A stretch of DNA of 64,000 nt from Pseudomonas iranensis (GCF_014268585.2 NZ_CP077092.1:2170001-2234000); one strand, 5' to 3'; shown: positions 17,978 to 30,241, numbered from the stretch's first letter. Translations and numbers: made by a program. Notes: a model not told the origin generated them from the sequence alone.

Positions 17978-18637
17978 ATGACGTTCAAGGCGCCGGACAG
18001 CCTCGCCGAGCAAATCGCTCACCACCTCGCCGAACGCATCATTCGTGGCGAAATGAAGCCGGGAGAGCGCATCCAGGAACAGAAGGTCACGCTGGCGCTC
18101 AACGTCAGCCGCGGTTCGGTCCGCGAAGCCTTGCTGATCCTCGAGCGCCGTCACCTGATCGCGATCCTGCCGCGTCGTGGCGCCCACGTTACCGAGCTGA
18201 CGCCGCACAAGGTGCAGAGCCTGTGCACGCTGATGAGCGAGTTGTACATCCTGCTTGGCAATTCGGTGGCCAATGGCTGGCAAGTGCAGTCGGACATGGC
18301 GCCGTTCGTGCAGATCCAGCAGCGCCTGACCGCCAATTACGAACGCGGCGATATCCGCAGCTTCGTCGATGACAGCTTCGCGGTGATGCGCGCCGCCTAT
18401 CCGTTTGCCAACAATCCGTACCTGCAAGAAACCGTCGAGAACCTCCAGCCGGCGATGAGTCGCGCGTATTTCCTCGCCCTCGAACAGCGCAAGGCGGAAA
18501 TGAGCGAATTCCTCGAACTGTTCGAACGCTTGCTCGCCGCCGTACTCGCCCGTGATTTGCCGCAGATCCGCATCGTGCTCACGGCGTATGCCCAGCGCAG
18601 CTGCGATCTGGTGGTGTCTGCGCTGACGGTTGCCTGA
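17978..18637 (+). CDS. GntR-family transcriptional regulator
   Basis: A 219-residue FCD-type GntR regulator with a winged helix near residues 8-75 (GERIQEQKVTLALNVSRGSV recognition region) and a C-terminal helical effector domain. AAGGAC four bases before the ATG fixes the start. It is divergent from xdhA across the TGAC-N6-GTCA repeats and ends two bases before the smc GTG, so it probably shares a transcript with smc. Control of purine catabolism is inferred from position, not shown. Confidence 0.9.
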   Translation: MTFKAPDSLAEQIAHHLAERIIRGEMKPGERIQEQKVTLALNVSRGSVREALLILERRHLIAILPRRGAHVTELTPHKVQSLCTLMSELYILLGNSVANGWQVQSDMAPFVQIQQRLTANYERGDIRSFVDDSFAVMRAAYPFANNPYLQETVENLQPAMSRAYFLALEQRKAEMSEFLELFERLLAAVLARDLPQIRIVLTAYAQRSCDLVVSALTVA

Positions 18638-18639
18638 GC

Positions 18640-21600
18640 GTGCGGCTGAAGTGCATCAAACTGGCGGGGTTCAAATCCTTCGTCGACCCGACCACGGTGA
18701 ACTTCCCCAGTAACATGGCGGCGGTCGTCGGGCCGAACGGTTGCGGCAAGTCGAACATCATCGACGCCGTGCGCTGGGTGATGGGCGAAAGTTCGGCGAA
18801 GAACCTCCGTGGCGAGTCGATGACCGATGTCATCTTCAACGGCTCGACCAGCCGCAAACCGGTGAGCCAGGCGAGCATCGAACTGGTGTTCGACAACTCC
18901 GACGGCACGCTGCTCGGCGAATACGCCGCCTACGCGGAGATTTCCATCCGCCGCAAAGTTACCCGCGACAGCCAGACCACTTATTACCTCAACGGCACCA
19001 AATGCCGTCGGCGCGACATCACCGATATCTTCCTCGGCACCGGCCTCGGCCCGCGCAGCTACTCGATCATCGAACAGGGGATGATCTCCAAGCTGATCGA
19101 ATCCAAGCCGGAAGACCTGCGCAATTTCATCGAAGAAGCGGCGGGCATCTCCAAGTACAAGGAGCGTCGCCGTGAGACTGAAAACCGCATCCGCCGTACC
19201 CACGAGAACCTCGCCCGCCTGACCGACCTGCGCGAAGAGCTGGAACGTCAGCTCGAACGTCTGCATCGTCAGGCCGAGGCGGCGAAAAAGTATCAGGAAC
19301 TCAAGGCCGAAGAGCGTCAGCTCAAGGCGCAACTGTCGGCGCTGCGCTGGCAGGATCTTAACGAGCAGGTTGGCCAGCGCGAGTCGATCATCGGCAATCA
19401 GGAAGTCAGTTTCGAAGCGCTGGTCGCTGAACAGCGTAATGCTGATGCGGCCATCGAACGCCTGCGCGACGGTCACCACGACCTGTCCGAGCGCTTCAAT
19501 CTGGTGCAGGGACGCTTCTATTCGGTCGGCGGCGACATCGCCCGGGTCGAGCAGAGCATTCAGCATGGCCAGCAGCGGTTACGCCAGTTGCAGGACGATC
19601 TGAAAGAAGCCGAGCGCGCGCGTCTGGAAACCGAATCGCACCTTGGCCACGACCGCACGTTGCTGCTGACCCTCGGCGAAGAGCTGGACATGCTCACCCC
19701 CGAGCAGGAAGTCACCAGCGCCGCCGCCGAGGAAGCCGCTGCGGCCCTCGAAGAAGCCGAAACCACTATGCACGGCTGGCAGGAGCAGTGGGATGCTTTC
19801 AACCTGACCGCTGCCGAACCGCGGCGTCAGGCTGAAGTCCAGCAATCGCGAATCCAGCAGCTGGAAAGCAGCATGGAGCGTCTGGCCGACCGGCAGAAAC
19901 GTCTCGCTGAAGAGCGCGCGTTGCTGTCCGCCGGCCCGGAAGACGCGGCGATCATGGCGCTCAACGAGCAGCTCGCCGAGTCCGAAGCGACCCTCGAAGA
20001 TTTGCAGACCAGCGAAGAAGCGCAAGTCGAAAAGCTTGAACAACTGCGTCAGGAATTACAGCAGGCGTTGACTGCGCAGCAGCAGGCGCAGGGCGATCTG
20101 CAGCGACTCAACGGTCGTTTGGCGTCGCTGGAAGCCTTGCAGCAAGCCGCGCTCGATCCGGGCACCGGCACCGCTGAATGGTTGAAGGAACACAATCTCG
20201 CCGAGCGTCCGCGTCTGGCCGAAGGCCTGAAGGTCGAGGCCGGTTGGGAGCTGGCGGTGGAAACCGTGCTCGGTGCCGATCTGCAAGCGGTGCTGGTCGA
20301 CGATTTCAGCGGTTTTGATTTATCCGGCTTCACTCAAGGCGATCTGCGCCTGCTCAGCCCGGCCAGCGATGGCGTGCGGGTGGCCGGCAGTCTGCTGGAC
20401 AAAGTCGAGGCGCAGATCGATCTGTCGCCGTGGCTTGGTCAGGTCAAACCGGTCGACAGCCTTGAACAGGCGCTGGCCTTGCGCGGCCAGTTGAGCTCTG
20501 GGCAAAGTCTGATCAGCCGCGACGGCTATTGGGTCGGTCGGCACTTCTTGCGTGTACGTCGCGCCAGCGAAGCGGAAAGCGGCATGCTCGCCCGTGGCCA
20601 GGAAATCGAAGACCTGCAACTGGAGCGTGAAGAGCGTGAAGCCACGGTCGAGGCCATGGAGACCCGCCTGCAAACCCTGCGCGCGCAACAGCGCCAGCAG
20701 GAAAACGGCCGCGAACATCTGCGCCGCTTGCTGCAGGACGAAGCGCGCCAGCAAGGCGAACTGAAAGCACAATTGTCCGCCGGCAAGGCCAAGGCCGAGC
20801 AACTGACATTGCGCCGCACCCGTCTCGATGAAGAACTGGTCGAACTCGCCGAACAGCGCGAGCTTGAGCACGAACAGGTCGGCGAAGCGCGCATGAATTT
20901 GCAGGAAGCGCTGGACGCCATGGCGCTCGACACCGAGCAGCGCGAGTTGCTGCTGGCCCAGCGCGACAGCCTGCGCGAACGCCTCGATCGCGTGCGTCAG
21001 GAAGCGCGGCAGCACAAGGATCACGCCCATCAATTGGCCGTGCGCCTCGGCTCGTTGCGCGCCCAGCATGACTCCACGCGCCAGGCGCTGGAGCGTCTGG
21101 AGATGCAGGCCGAGCGCCTCACGGAAAAGCGCGAACAGTTGAGTCTGAATCTGGAGGAGGGTGAGGCGCCGCTGGAAGAGCTGCGTCTGAAACTCGAAGA
21201 GTTGCTCGACAAGCGCATGACCGTCGATGAAGAGCTCAAGACCGCGCAGATCGCCCTGGAAGACGCCGATCGTGAATTGCGCGACGCGGAAAAACGCCGC
21301 ACCCAGGCCGAGCAGCAATCGCAGTTGATTCGCGGCCAGCTCGAACAGCAACGCATGGAATGGCAGGCGCTGACCGTACGGCGCAAGGCTTTGCAGGATC
21401 AATTGCTCGAAGATGGCTACGATCTCAACGGCGTGCTCGCCACATTGACCGCACAAGCCAGTGAACGCGAAGCCGAAGAAGAACTCGAACGCATCAACGC
21501 GCGGATTCAGCGCCTGGGTGCGATCAACCTCGCGGCCATCGATGAATACACGCAACAATCGGAGCGTAAACGTTATCTGGATGCGCAGGACGCCGATCTG

Positions 21601-22128
21601 GTCGAAGCCCTGGAGACCCTGGAAAACGTCATCCGCAAGATCGATAAGGAAACCCGCAACCGTTTCAAAGATACCTTTGATCAGATCAACGGTGGTTTGC
21701 AGGCACTTTTCCCGAAAGTTTTCGGTGGCGGGCGCGCGTATTTGGAACTGACGGGCGAAGATCTACTCGATACAGGGGTGACGATCATGGCGCAGCCGCC
21801 CGGGAAGAAGAACAGCACCATCCATTTGCTCTCCGGCGGCGAAAAAGCCCTGACTGCACTGGCCCTGGTTTTTGCCATCTTCAAGTTGAACCCGGCGCCG
21901 TTCTGCATGCTCGATGAGGTTGACGCGCCACTGGATGACGCTAACGTTGGACGCTACGCACGCCTGGTCAAAGAGATGTCGCAGACCGTGCAGTTCATTT
22001 ACATCACCCACAACAAGATCGCCATGGAAATGGCCGAGCAGTTGATGGGTGTGACGATGCATGAACCGGGCTGTTCGCGACTGGTGGCGGTGGATGTCGA
22101 GGAGGCGATGGCGATGGTGGATGCCTGA
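18640..22128 (+). CDS. smc: Chromosome segregation ATPase SMC
   Basis: Condensin ATPase that forms long-armed dimers and extrudes DNA loops for chromosome compaction and segregation. The 1162 residues show an N-terminal Walker A (GPNGCGKSN, 31-39), long coiled coils with very high Glu/Gln/Arg/Leu content, a hinge domain around 500-640, and a C-terminal head with LSGGEKALTALAL and Walker B MLDEVDAPLDD. The start is GTG, immediately after the GntR stop with a two-base gap, so translation is probably coupled. No scpA or scpB lies in this window. Confidence 0.97.
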   Translation: MRLKCIKLAGFKSFVDPTTVNFPSNMAAVVGPNGCGKSNIIDAVRWVMGESSAKNLRGESMTDVIFNGSTSRKPVSQASIELVFDNSDGTLLGEYAAYAEISIRRKVTRDSQTTYYLNGTKCRRRDITDIFLGTGLGPRSYSIIEQGMISKLIESKPEDLRNFIEEAAGISKYKERRRETENRIRRTHENLARLTDLREELERQLERLHRQAEAAKKYQELKAEERQLKAQLSALRWQDLNEQVGQRESIIGNQEVSFEALVAEQRNADAAIERLRDGHHDLSERFNLVQGRFYSVGGDIARVEQSIQHGQQRLRQLQDDLKEAERARLETESHLGHDRTLLLTLGEELDMLTPEQEVTSAAAEEAAAALEEAETTMHGWQEQWDAFNLTAAEPRRQAEVQQSRIQQLESSMERLADRQKRLAEERALLSAGPEDAAIMALNEQLAESEATLEDLQTSEEAQVEKLEQLRQELQQALTAQQQAQGDLQRLNGRLASLEALQQAALDPGTGTAEWLKEHNLAERPRLAEGLKVEAGWELAVETVLGADLQAVLVDDFSGFDLSGFTQGDLRLLSPASDGVRVAGSLLDKVEAQIDLSPWLGQVKPVDSLEQALALRGQLSSGQSLISRDGYWVGRHFLRVRRASEAESGMLARGQEIEDLQLEREEREATVEAMETRLQTLRAQQRQQENGREHLRRLLQDEARQQGELKAQLSAGKAKAEQLTLRRTRLDEELVELAEQRELEHEQVGEARMNLQEALDAMALDTEQRELLLAQRDSLRERLDRVRQEARQHKDHAHQLAVRLGSLRAQHDSTRQALERLEMQAERLTEKREQLSLNLEEGEAPLEELRLKLEELLDKRMTVDEELKTAQIALEDADRELRDAEKRRTQAEQQSQLIRGQLEQQRMEWQALTVRRKALQDQLLEDGYDLNGVLATLTAQASEREAEEELERINARIQRLGAINLAAIDEYTQQSERKRYLDAQDADLVEALETLENVIRKIDKETRNRFKDTFDQINGGLQALFPKVFGGGRAYLELTGEDLLDTGVTIMAQPPGKKNSTIHLLSGGEKALTALALVFAIFKLNPAPFCMLDEVDAPLDDANVGRYARLVKEMSQTVQFIYITHNKIAMEMAEQLMGVTMHEPGCSRLVAVDVEEAMAMVDA

Positions 22129-22387
22129 GTCGGTGTGGTGTCGGAATAGTTTTGGAGGTCTGTAGGACTTTTTACTGACACCGGCTGAATGGCCAATCGA
22201 CATATTCGCGCAAGCCAAATGAGACAGACGGTGTAAAGTTGTCTTTGGTCGTGCTAGTTTAATGTCAATTTTTCGTATACGTGGGCAAAACGCCTGTCAG
22301 AACATAGAGTTGGCGCCACGTTTTAAAGCGGTTTACGCAGTGTAAACCCCTTATTTTTCAGCATTTTTTATAGAGGCACGGGATTAC

Positions 22388-23251
22388 ATGGAAATCGGTC
22401 TGCGCGAGTGGCTGATCGTCATCGGCATCATTGTGATAGCCGGTATTCTTTTCGATGGCTGGCGCCGTATGCGCGGCGGCAAGGGAAAGCTGAAATTCCG
22501 TCTCGACCGGAGCCTGTCCAATCTGCCGGACGAGGACACCAGCGCCGAGCTGTTGGGCCCGGCCCGCGTCCTGGATACGCACAAAGAGCCGCAATTGGAC
22601 GAGCACGATCTGCCGTCGGTGAGCATGCCCAACCGCGAAGCCCGCGAGCCGCGTGAATCCGGTTCGAAACGTGGCAAGCGCGGCAGCAACGGCCCGGCGC
22701 AGGGCGACTTGAACCTCGACCTCGATCTGGACGGCGGTCCGAGCTTCAGCAGCCGCGATGACGATTTCGCCGAAGACAGCAAGCCGGCAGCGGCCGTGGC
22801 GGAAAAAGATCAGCCGCAAGCCGAGGAAGTCCTGGTGATCAGCGTGATCTGCCGCGACCCGGCCGGCTTCAAAGGCCCGGCGCTGCTGCAGAACATTCTC
22901 GAAAGCGGCCTGCGTTTCGGCGAGATGGACATTTTCCACCGCCACGAAAGCATGGCCGGCAACGGCGAAGTACTGTTCTCCATGGCCAATGCGGTCAAGC
23001 CGGGCATCTTTGATCTGGACGACATCGACCACTTCAGCACTCCAGCGGTGAGCTTCTTCCTCGGTCTGCCAGGCCCGCGTCATCCAAAGCAGGCTTTCGA
23101 CGTGATGGTCGCGGCAGCCCGCAAGCTGTCCCAGGAACTGAACGGCGAGCTGAAAGACGACCAGCGCAGCGTACTGACCGCGCAGACGATTGAGCACTAC
23201 CGTCAGCGCATCGTCGAATTCGAACGCCGTGCCCTGACCCAGAAGCGCTAA
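22388..23251 (+). CDS. zipA: Cell division protein ZipA
   Basis: Inner-membrane anchor that bundles FtsZ and tethers the Z-ring. The 287 residues begin with an N-out membrane helix (about 8-23, [15 protein letters not shown]), followed by a basic patch, a charged low-complexity linker (about 45-140) and the C-terminal FtsZ-binding domain (about 145-280, starting [15 protein letters not shown]). The 259 bases before it contain no gene, so it probably has its own promoter apart from smc. From memory, the order smc-zipA-ligA is the usual pseudomonad one. Confidence 0.95.
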   Translation: MEIGLREWLIVIGIIVIAGILFDGWRRMRGGKGKLKFRLDRSLSNLPDEDTSAELLGPARVLDTHKEPQLDEHDLPSVSMPNREAREPRESGSKRGKRGSNGPAQGDLNLDLDLDGGPSFSSRDDDFAEDSKPAAAVAEKDQPQAEEVLVISVICRDPAGFKGPALLQNILESGLRFGEMDIFHRHESMAGNGEVLFSMANAVKPGIFDLDDIDHFSTPAVSFFLGLPGPRHPKQAFDVMVAAARKLSQELNGELKDDQRSVLTAQTIEHYRQRIVEFERRALTQKR

Positions 23252-23262
23252 GGCCAAATCAA

Positions 23263-23340
23263 AAGATCGCAGCCTTCGGCAGCTCCTACAGAGGATCGCG
23301 ATACTGTAGGAGCTGACGAGTGCAACGAGGCTGCGATCTT
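23263..23340. repeat. Palindromic repeat (aagatcgcagcc type)
   Basis: The arms aagatcgcagcct and aggctgcgatctt enclose a second pair (agctcctaca/tgtaggagct). It is a fourth repeat class, in the zipA-ligA gap. Confidence 0.85.
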
Positions 23341-23359
23341 CTGGCACCGCCGCCGATAA

Positions 23360-25771
<2,412 letters not shown>

Positions 25772-25821
25772 CCGGATGAACACCTGTGGTGGGGAGATTT
25801 ATCCCTGTCCGAATGGACACC

Positions 25822-25955
25822 TGTGGCGAGGGGATTTATCCCCGCTGGGTTGCGCAGCGACCCCAAAACCCTGCGACCGATCATTTCATCTGTATCGAGT
25901 GTAAGGTTTTTTGCGACTGCTGCGCAGTCGAGCGGGGATAAATCCCCTCACCACA
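25822..25955. repeat. Paired palindromic repeat, second copy
   Basis: Same element as at 747-875 (gtggcgaggggatttatccc and its inverse), lying in the 274-base ligA-metallopeptidase gap. A partial degenerate arm (ggggagatttatccc) precedes it at about 25791. Confidence 0.85.
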
Positions 25956-26045
25956 ACGGCGGTGTCACTCAGGAGCGGGCTATATTCGGGAACGATGTTG
26001 TCTTCCGGATGATCTAGTCTTGGCCAGTCCCAGGGAGAGATCGCC

Positions 26046-27209
26046 ATGCACCGTTTTTTCGAGCAGCTCAGTTCCCGCATCATCGCGCCGTTCGTGGCCG
26101 GATCCTCGCGCAACAGCAAAGTCTGGCCGTGCCGTTGCGGCCAGTCGCTGTTCTTTCGCAACAGTCAGTGCCTGGCCTGTAACGCCTTGCTCGGCTATCA
26201 ACCTGAAGAAAGTCGCCTGACCTCGCTGCAGCCGGGGCCGGAAGAGGGCACCTGGACACTCGACGCCGATCCCGACGCCGGACTGTTCCGCCGCTGCGCC
26301 AACCTCGACATGCCCGCCGCGTGCAACTGGCTGCTGCCGGCCAACGATCACGACACCTTGTGCATCGCTTGCAGCCTCAACCGCACCATTCCCGACCTGT
26401 CGGTCGCGGAAAATCCTGAACGCTGGCGCAAGGTCGAAATCGCCAAGCGCAGACTGGTCGCGCAACTGATCACCCTCGGCTTGCCGGTCATCCCGAAAAC
26501 CACCGATGAAGAAACCGGGCTGGCGTTCGACTTCATCGGTGTTGACCTGGAAGGCAACGCGCCGATGACCGGCCACGCCAATGGCCTGATCACCCTCGAC
26601 ATCAAAGAGGCCGACGACGCTCACCGTGAGCAGGTCAGGGCGGCGATGCACGAACCTTACCGCACGCTGCTCGGGCATTTTCGTCATGAGGTCGGCCACT
26701 ACTACTGGGATCGCCTCATCGCCAACGGCCCTTGGCTGGACGCGTTCCGCAATCTGTTCGGCGACGAGCGCGCCAGTTACGCCGAGGCGCTGGACCGGCA
26801 TTACCAGCAAGGCGCACCGCTGGACTGGCCGCGGCACTACGTCAGTGCCTACGCGACCATGCACCCATGGGAAGACTGGGCGGAAACCTGGGCGCATTAC
26901 CTGCACATGATGGATGCGGTCGACACGGCGCTGGGCTTCGGCATGAGCGCGCGGGAAATGGACTTCGACTATCAGCCGTTTCCGACTAGCACCCTGTACG
27001 ACCCGGAGCACCCCGGCGGCACGGCATTCCTGTCGTTCGTCAATGCGTGGATCGAACTGGCGGGCATGCTCAACGAACTGTCGCGCAGCATGGGCCAGCC
27101 GGATTTCTATCCGTTCGTACTGCCGGCGGCGGCGATCGCCAAGCTGCACTTCATTCATCTGGTGATCCAGCAGGCGGGCGGCAGGGCGGATGAGGTGCTG
27201 GCCTTGTAG
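26046..27209 (+). CDS. Putative zinc-binding metallopeptidase (HExxH)
   Basis: A 387-residue soluble protein of a bacterial putative zinc metallopeptidase family of unknown substrate. The N-terminus holds a zinc-ribbon (C29, C31, C42, C45 in CRCG...CLAC), with a further CIAC motif near 109. The catalytic HEVGH (214-218) is followed by a downstream DERASYAEAL segment and a conserved EDWAETWAHYLH helix that probably gives the third ligand. There is no signal peptide, so it should act in the cytoplasm. The ribosome site GGGAGA precedes the ATG. It stands alone between ligA and the SRP RNA gene. Confidence 0.8.
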   Translation: MHRFFEQLSSRIIAPFVAGSSRNSKVWPCRCGQSLFFRNSQCLACNALLGYQPEESRLTSLQPGPEEGTWTLDADPDAGLFRRCANLDMPAACNWLLPANDHDTLCIACSLNRTIPDLSVAENPERWRKVEIAKRRLVAQLITLGLPVIPKTTDEETGLAFDFIGVDLEGNAPMTGHANGLITLDIKEADDAHREQVRAAMHEPYRTLLGHFRHEVGHYYWDRLIANGPWLDAFRNLFGDERASYAEALDRHYQQGAPLDWPRHYVSAYATMHPWEDWAETWAHYLHMMDAVDTALGFGMSAREMDFDYQPFPTSTLYDPEHPGGTAFLSFVNAWIELAGMLNELSRSMGQPDFYPFVLPAAAIAKLHFIHLVIQQAGGRADEVLAL

Positions 27210-27272
27210 GTGCCGCAGGCCGTGATGTTTATGTCCTTGAAGCCGTTCAGGTTTTTTATCTGCAACCAATGG

Positions 27273-27300
27273 TTGTAAGTTCATCTCAGACAGGTACAAT
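27273..27300 (+). promoter_or_regulatory. Sigma-70-type promoter of the SRP RNA gene
   Basis: TTGTAA and TACAAT are separated by 16 bases, 33 bases ahead of the mature 4.5S RNA start, fitting a strong promoter with a short 5' precursor. Confidence 0.65.
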
Positions 27301-27332
27301 GGCGCGGCTCGCCGACAGGCAAGCGTCGTTAT

Positions 27333-27442
27333 GGTGACCCCATCGGTCCCCCCGCAACGATTACCCGTGAACCTGGTCAGATCCGGAAGGAAGCAGCCAC
27401 AGCGGGAACATTGTGTGCCGGGGTGTGGCTGGTGGGGGCACC
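27333..27442 (+). ncRNA. ffs: 4.5S signal recognition particle RNA
   Basis: RNA scaffold of the bacterial signal recognition particle; it binds Ffh and directs nascent membrane proteins to FtsY. The diagnostic apical loop with GGTCAGATCCGGAAGGAAGC (27373-27392) and the asymmetric-loop strand AGCAGCCACAG are present. The ends GGTG-CCCC (27333) and GGGG-CACC (27442) close the long hairpin. The length of about 110 bases fits the small gammaproteobacterial form. The exact processed ends are inferred from pairing. Confidence 0.95.
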
Positions 27443-27475
27443 ACCTTAACGAACCTACCGAGAATTCAAAGAGAA

Positions 27476-27506
27476 CTGCATGGGTTTCGCCCACTGCGGT
27501 TTTTTT
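27476..27506 (+). terminator. Terminator after the SRP RNA
   Basis: GCA-TGGG-TTTCG-CCCA-C-TGC with one bulge is followed by GGTTTTTTT, about 35 bases after the RNA. Confidence 0.7.
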
Positions 27507-27641
27507 ATGCCTGCGATTTGGCTAGTGGCGTTGACCCGCCATCGGAAACGTGCGATCAGCCGCGCAGCGTCCCGGTGCCCGTGCGGCTGTCGACAGCGAA
27601 CAGTGGCATACTCCCCCGCCTGGCATTGAGAGGTAAGGCAA

Positions 27642-28130
27642 GTGGGTGAAATCGACGATCTGACTCGTGAAAAACTGCGCGAATGGCAGATGCGGCGTCT
27701 GGAAGTCAAAGCGCAGATGCAGGATCAGCCCGAACGCACGCTGGAGCTGTCGCGAGTACTTGACCTGATGGATGAAGAACACGCTGCGATTCTGGCGGCT
27801 TCGACCGTGTTCAACGCGGCTGAAGAAACTGCGCAGCCGCTCGCGGTGCAGGACCAGCCCGTCATCACTGAATCGGTGGCCGGCCAGTACGACCTGCAAC
27901 TGCACGCCAGCGCGCAAAACCCTGAACACCTGCGCAAACTGCTGGAAATGGCGCTCTACGAAGTGCAGGCGCAGATCGATGCAGCGGCGGTGGCCAGCGG
28001 CACTGAACGACGCGGCATGTCCGGCACGCTCGGCGGTTACTCCTTCGAGCTGCGGATCGGCCCCGAGTCCGGCAGTGAGAGAAACTTGCCGCAGTCCCAT
28101 GAAATGCACGACGAGAATGACCAGGACTGA
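27642..28130 (+). CDS. Hypothetical protein, partner of the downstream helicase
   Basis: A 162-residue acidic protein that I do not recognise. It has a GTG start with GAGG eight bases upstream. The first 60 residues are predicted helical and charged (LTREKLREWQMRRLEVKAQM), with possible coiled coil. The middle is alpha-helical (EHLRKLLEMALYEVQAQID), and a short Gly-rich beta segment (GTLGGYSFELRIG) precedes an unstructured tail. There is no signal peptide or membrane helix. It ends 36 bases before the helicase gene on the same strand, so the two probably form an operon and may work together. Confidence 0.7.
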   Translation: MGEIDDLTREKLREWQMRRLEVKAQMQDQPERTLELSRVLDLMDEEHAAILAASTVFNAAEETAQPLAVQDQPVITESVAGQYDLQLHASAQNPEHLRKLLEMALYEVQAQIDAAAVASGTERRGMSGTLGGYSFELRIGPESGSERNLPQSHEMHDENDQD

Positions 28131-28166
28131 TCTGGTGTTGTATTAAAGCCCAGGCGGCGAGGTTGT

Positions 28167-30134
28167 ATGCACCCGGAACATTTTGATTTGGCCACCCCGG
28201 TATTTCTGCCCATCACCCATGATGCGTGTACGGCGCTGTTGCAGCCCGAGGGTGTCGCGACACTGGCCAGCCTGAGCGACCCGGAACTGGCGGCAGTGCT
28301 GGTCATTCAGAACCTCGCCCAGGCCACGGAACAGGATTTGAGCGCCAGCGCAGCGGAGAAGATTCTCGCCAGACTCATTGACTGGTCTGTCACCTCTCGG
28401 CGCACCGGATCGGCAGGACTGCTTGCAGAGGCGCGGCGTCTGTTCGATTCGCGCAAATTGTATTTCGGCCTCAATGCGCTCAAAGGCCTGAACCTGCGTT
28501 TTCTCATGGCCGATGAAGTCGCCGCGCAGGCATTTCTGTTGCCCAGCGGGCAGTGGGATCTGGACTACAAGATCCGCCATCAGCAACAGAACAACCCGTT
28601 TCGCCAGCAAATGGTCACGCCACGTGAGCGCGAGCACTGGTTAAGCGCAGCGCAGGACAAGCTGCTGCGAACCTTCCGTGCCAACCTCGACGAAGACCTG
28701 CACGTGCAGGGTTATGCGGGCATCGGCAAGAGCTACATGCTCAGCGCGCTGATCGAATGCCTGCGCTCGAAACGCACCCTGGTACTGGCGCGCACCCCGG
28801 CGAAACTGGCGACGCTGCGCAAGCACATCGTTCAGGTCCACGACACGGAAATTGGCCAGACCTTTTTCGATTTCGCCCAGGCTCAGCTGCTTGGTCCCCG
28901 GTTGCCTATGGCCAGGACGCCGGCGCGTCTGCCGAGCAAGCAGGCGCTGGCGCAGGAACTGAATATCTTCGGCTTTCGCCACCACGACGGGCCGGGCACC
29001 CTCGAAGTTTGTCTGCGCGTGCTCAAGTTGTACTGCGCCTCAAGAGATCACACGCTGTCCGCCAGGCACTTGCCGCATTTTCAGCAGCCCTTGACCGGCG
29101 CTGACTCGCAGGCGCTGCTGGAATACTCCAGTCGCCTGTGGGTGTATCTGGAAGCCAATCCGGCCTGGGCCAGCCAGAGCGGTTTTCCCACGTTGCTGAT
29201 GATCAAACGCGCCAGTCTCGCCGGTTGCCGCGTCCCGCCGCGCTACATCCATGTGATCATCGACGAAAGCCAGGATGTGCCGGCGTCGTTGCTGCAAATC
29301 ATCGAGCGCGGGCAGCAGGTGCTGATCACCCTCGGCGATGAGTATCAGCAGGCCACGGGCGAGGCGCCCAAGCGCAAGCGTGAAGTTCGTCAGAGCGATA
29401 TCTGCTACTCGGTGCGCTCGGGGCGCAATGTCGAGCGCCTGGTCAATCCGCTGATCTCGCGCCACACGCACAAGAGCAAAGTGCCGTTCGAAGGCGCTCG
29501 TCACGCCGATGTCGATATCGAGTACTACCCGCAAGCCTTCGTGCCGCCCGAAGGTTGCGTGGTGCTGACCGCGTCCCCGTGGGACACGATGATGTGGGCC
29601 ATCCACCTGCACGATTGCAATTGCGCCTTCAGTTTCCCCGACCGGGAAGCGCAGGACGACATCAAGCATTTCATGACCACCGCCATCGAGCTGTTCCGGC
29701 GCGATTTCTACAGCGCCGGGTCCGGCGAGAAAGGACCGCACCCGTATTTCAGCGACATGGCTGATTGGCAGCAGGTGCGTGAGGCCAACCGTTTCGACGA
29801 GGCGTTTTTGTGGATCGAAGCGCAACTGCAAAACGGCTTCATGATTGCCGACCTGACGCGACTGAGCCAAAAGATCATTGAACCCGGCAAAGCCTGTCTG
29901 TTGATGATGGCCGAGCGGGCTGGCGGCATGGAATTCAAGCGCGTGCTATTGACCCGGACGTTGCTCAGTAACGAGAAATTCAAGGATGCCTACGAGTTCG
30001 ATCAGCGCATCTGCGCGGTGTACATCGCCGTGTCTCGTGCCCGGCAGCAGCTTTATCTGCCTTACGACGTGGTCGAGTGGATCGATTATCACCACAGCCG
30101 TGAGCCGAAATTCCGCGAATCGCACGGTTATTGA
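28167..30134 (+). CDS. SF1 (UvrD-like) helicase / ATPase of unknown role
   Basis: A 655-residue protein with the motifs of superfamily 1 helicases: Walker A GYAGIGKSYM (K188), a motif Ia-like VLARTPAKLATL, Walker B DESQDV (366-371), motif III GDEYQQ (about 390), motif IV-like CYSVRSGRNVERLV and motif VI VSRARQQL (622-629). The N-terminal 150 residues before the ATPase show no domain I can name and may be a specific recognition module. No nuclease motif was seen. The ribosome site GAGG precedes the ATG. It lies between ffs and dnaX. Nucleic acid translocation is expected from the motifs; the pathway is unknown. Confidence 0.8.
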   Translation: MHPEHFDLATPVFLPITHDACTALLQPEGVATLASLSDPELAAVLVIQNLAQATEQDLSASAAEKILARLIDWSVTSRRTGSAGLLAEARRLFDSRKLYFGLNALKGLNLRFLMADEVAAQAFLLPSGQWDLDYKIRHQQQNNPFRQQMVTPREREHWLSAAQDKLLRTFRANLDEDLHVQGYAGIGKSYMLSALIECLRSKRTLVLARTPAKLATLRKHIVQVHDTEIGQTFFDFAQAQLLGPRLPMARTPARLPSKQALAQELNIFGFRHHDGPGTLEVCLRVLKLYCASRDHTLSARHLPHFQQPLTGADSQALLEYSSRLWVYLEANPAWASQSGFPTLLMIKRASLAGCRVPPRYIHVIIDESQDVPASLLQIIERGQQVLITLGDEYQQATGEAPKRKREVRQSDICYSVRSGRNVERLVNPLISRHTHKSKVPFEGARHADVDIEYYPQAFVPPEGCVVLTASPWDTMMWAIHLHDCNCAFSFPDREAQDDIKHFMTTAIELFRRDFYSAGSGEKGPHPYFSDMADWQQVREANRFDEAFLWIEAQLQNGFMIADLTRLSQKIIEPGKACLLMMAERAGGMEFKRVLLTRTLLSNEKFKDAYEFDQRICAVYIAVSRARQQLYLPYDVVEWIDYHHSREPKFRESHGY

Positions 30135-30147
30135 CCCGGCCAACCCT

Positions 30148-30236
30148 GTGGGAGCGAGCTCGCTCGCGAAGGCGTCGGTGTGTTCAACAACTGTGTCGCC
30201 TGACATACCGCTTCCGCGAGCAGGCTCGCTCCCACA
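30148..30236. repeat. REP pair (one arm variant)
   Basis: Inverted REP cores; the left arm reads gagcgagctcgctcgcgaa rather than gagcctgctcgcgaa. It lies between the convergent helicase and binding-protein genes. Confidence 0.85.
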
Positions 30237-30241
30237 GGCGG

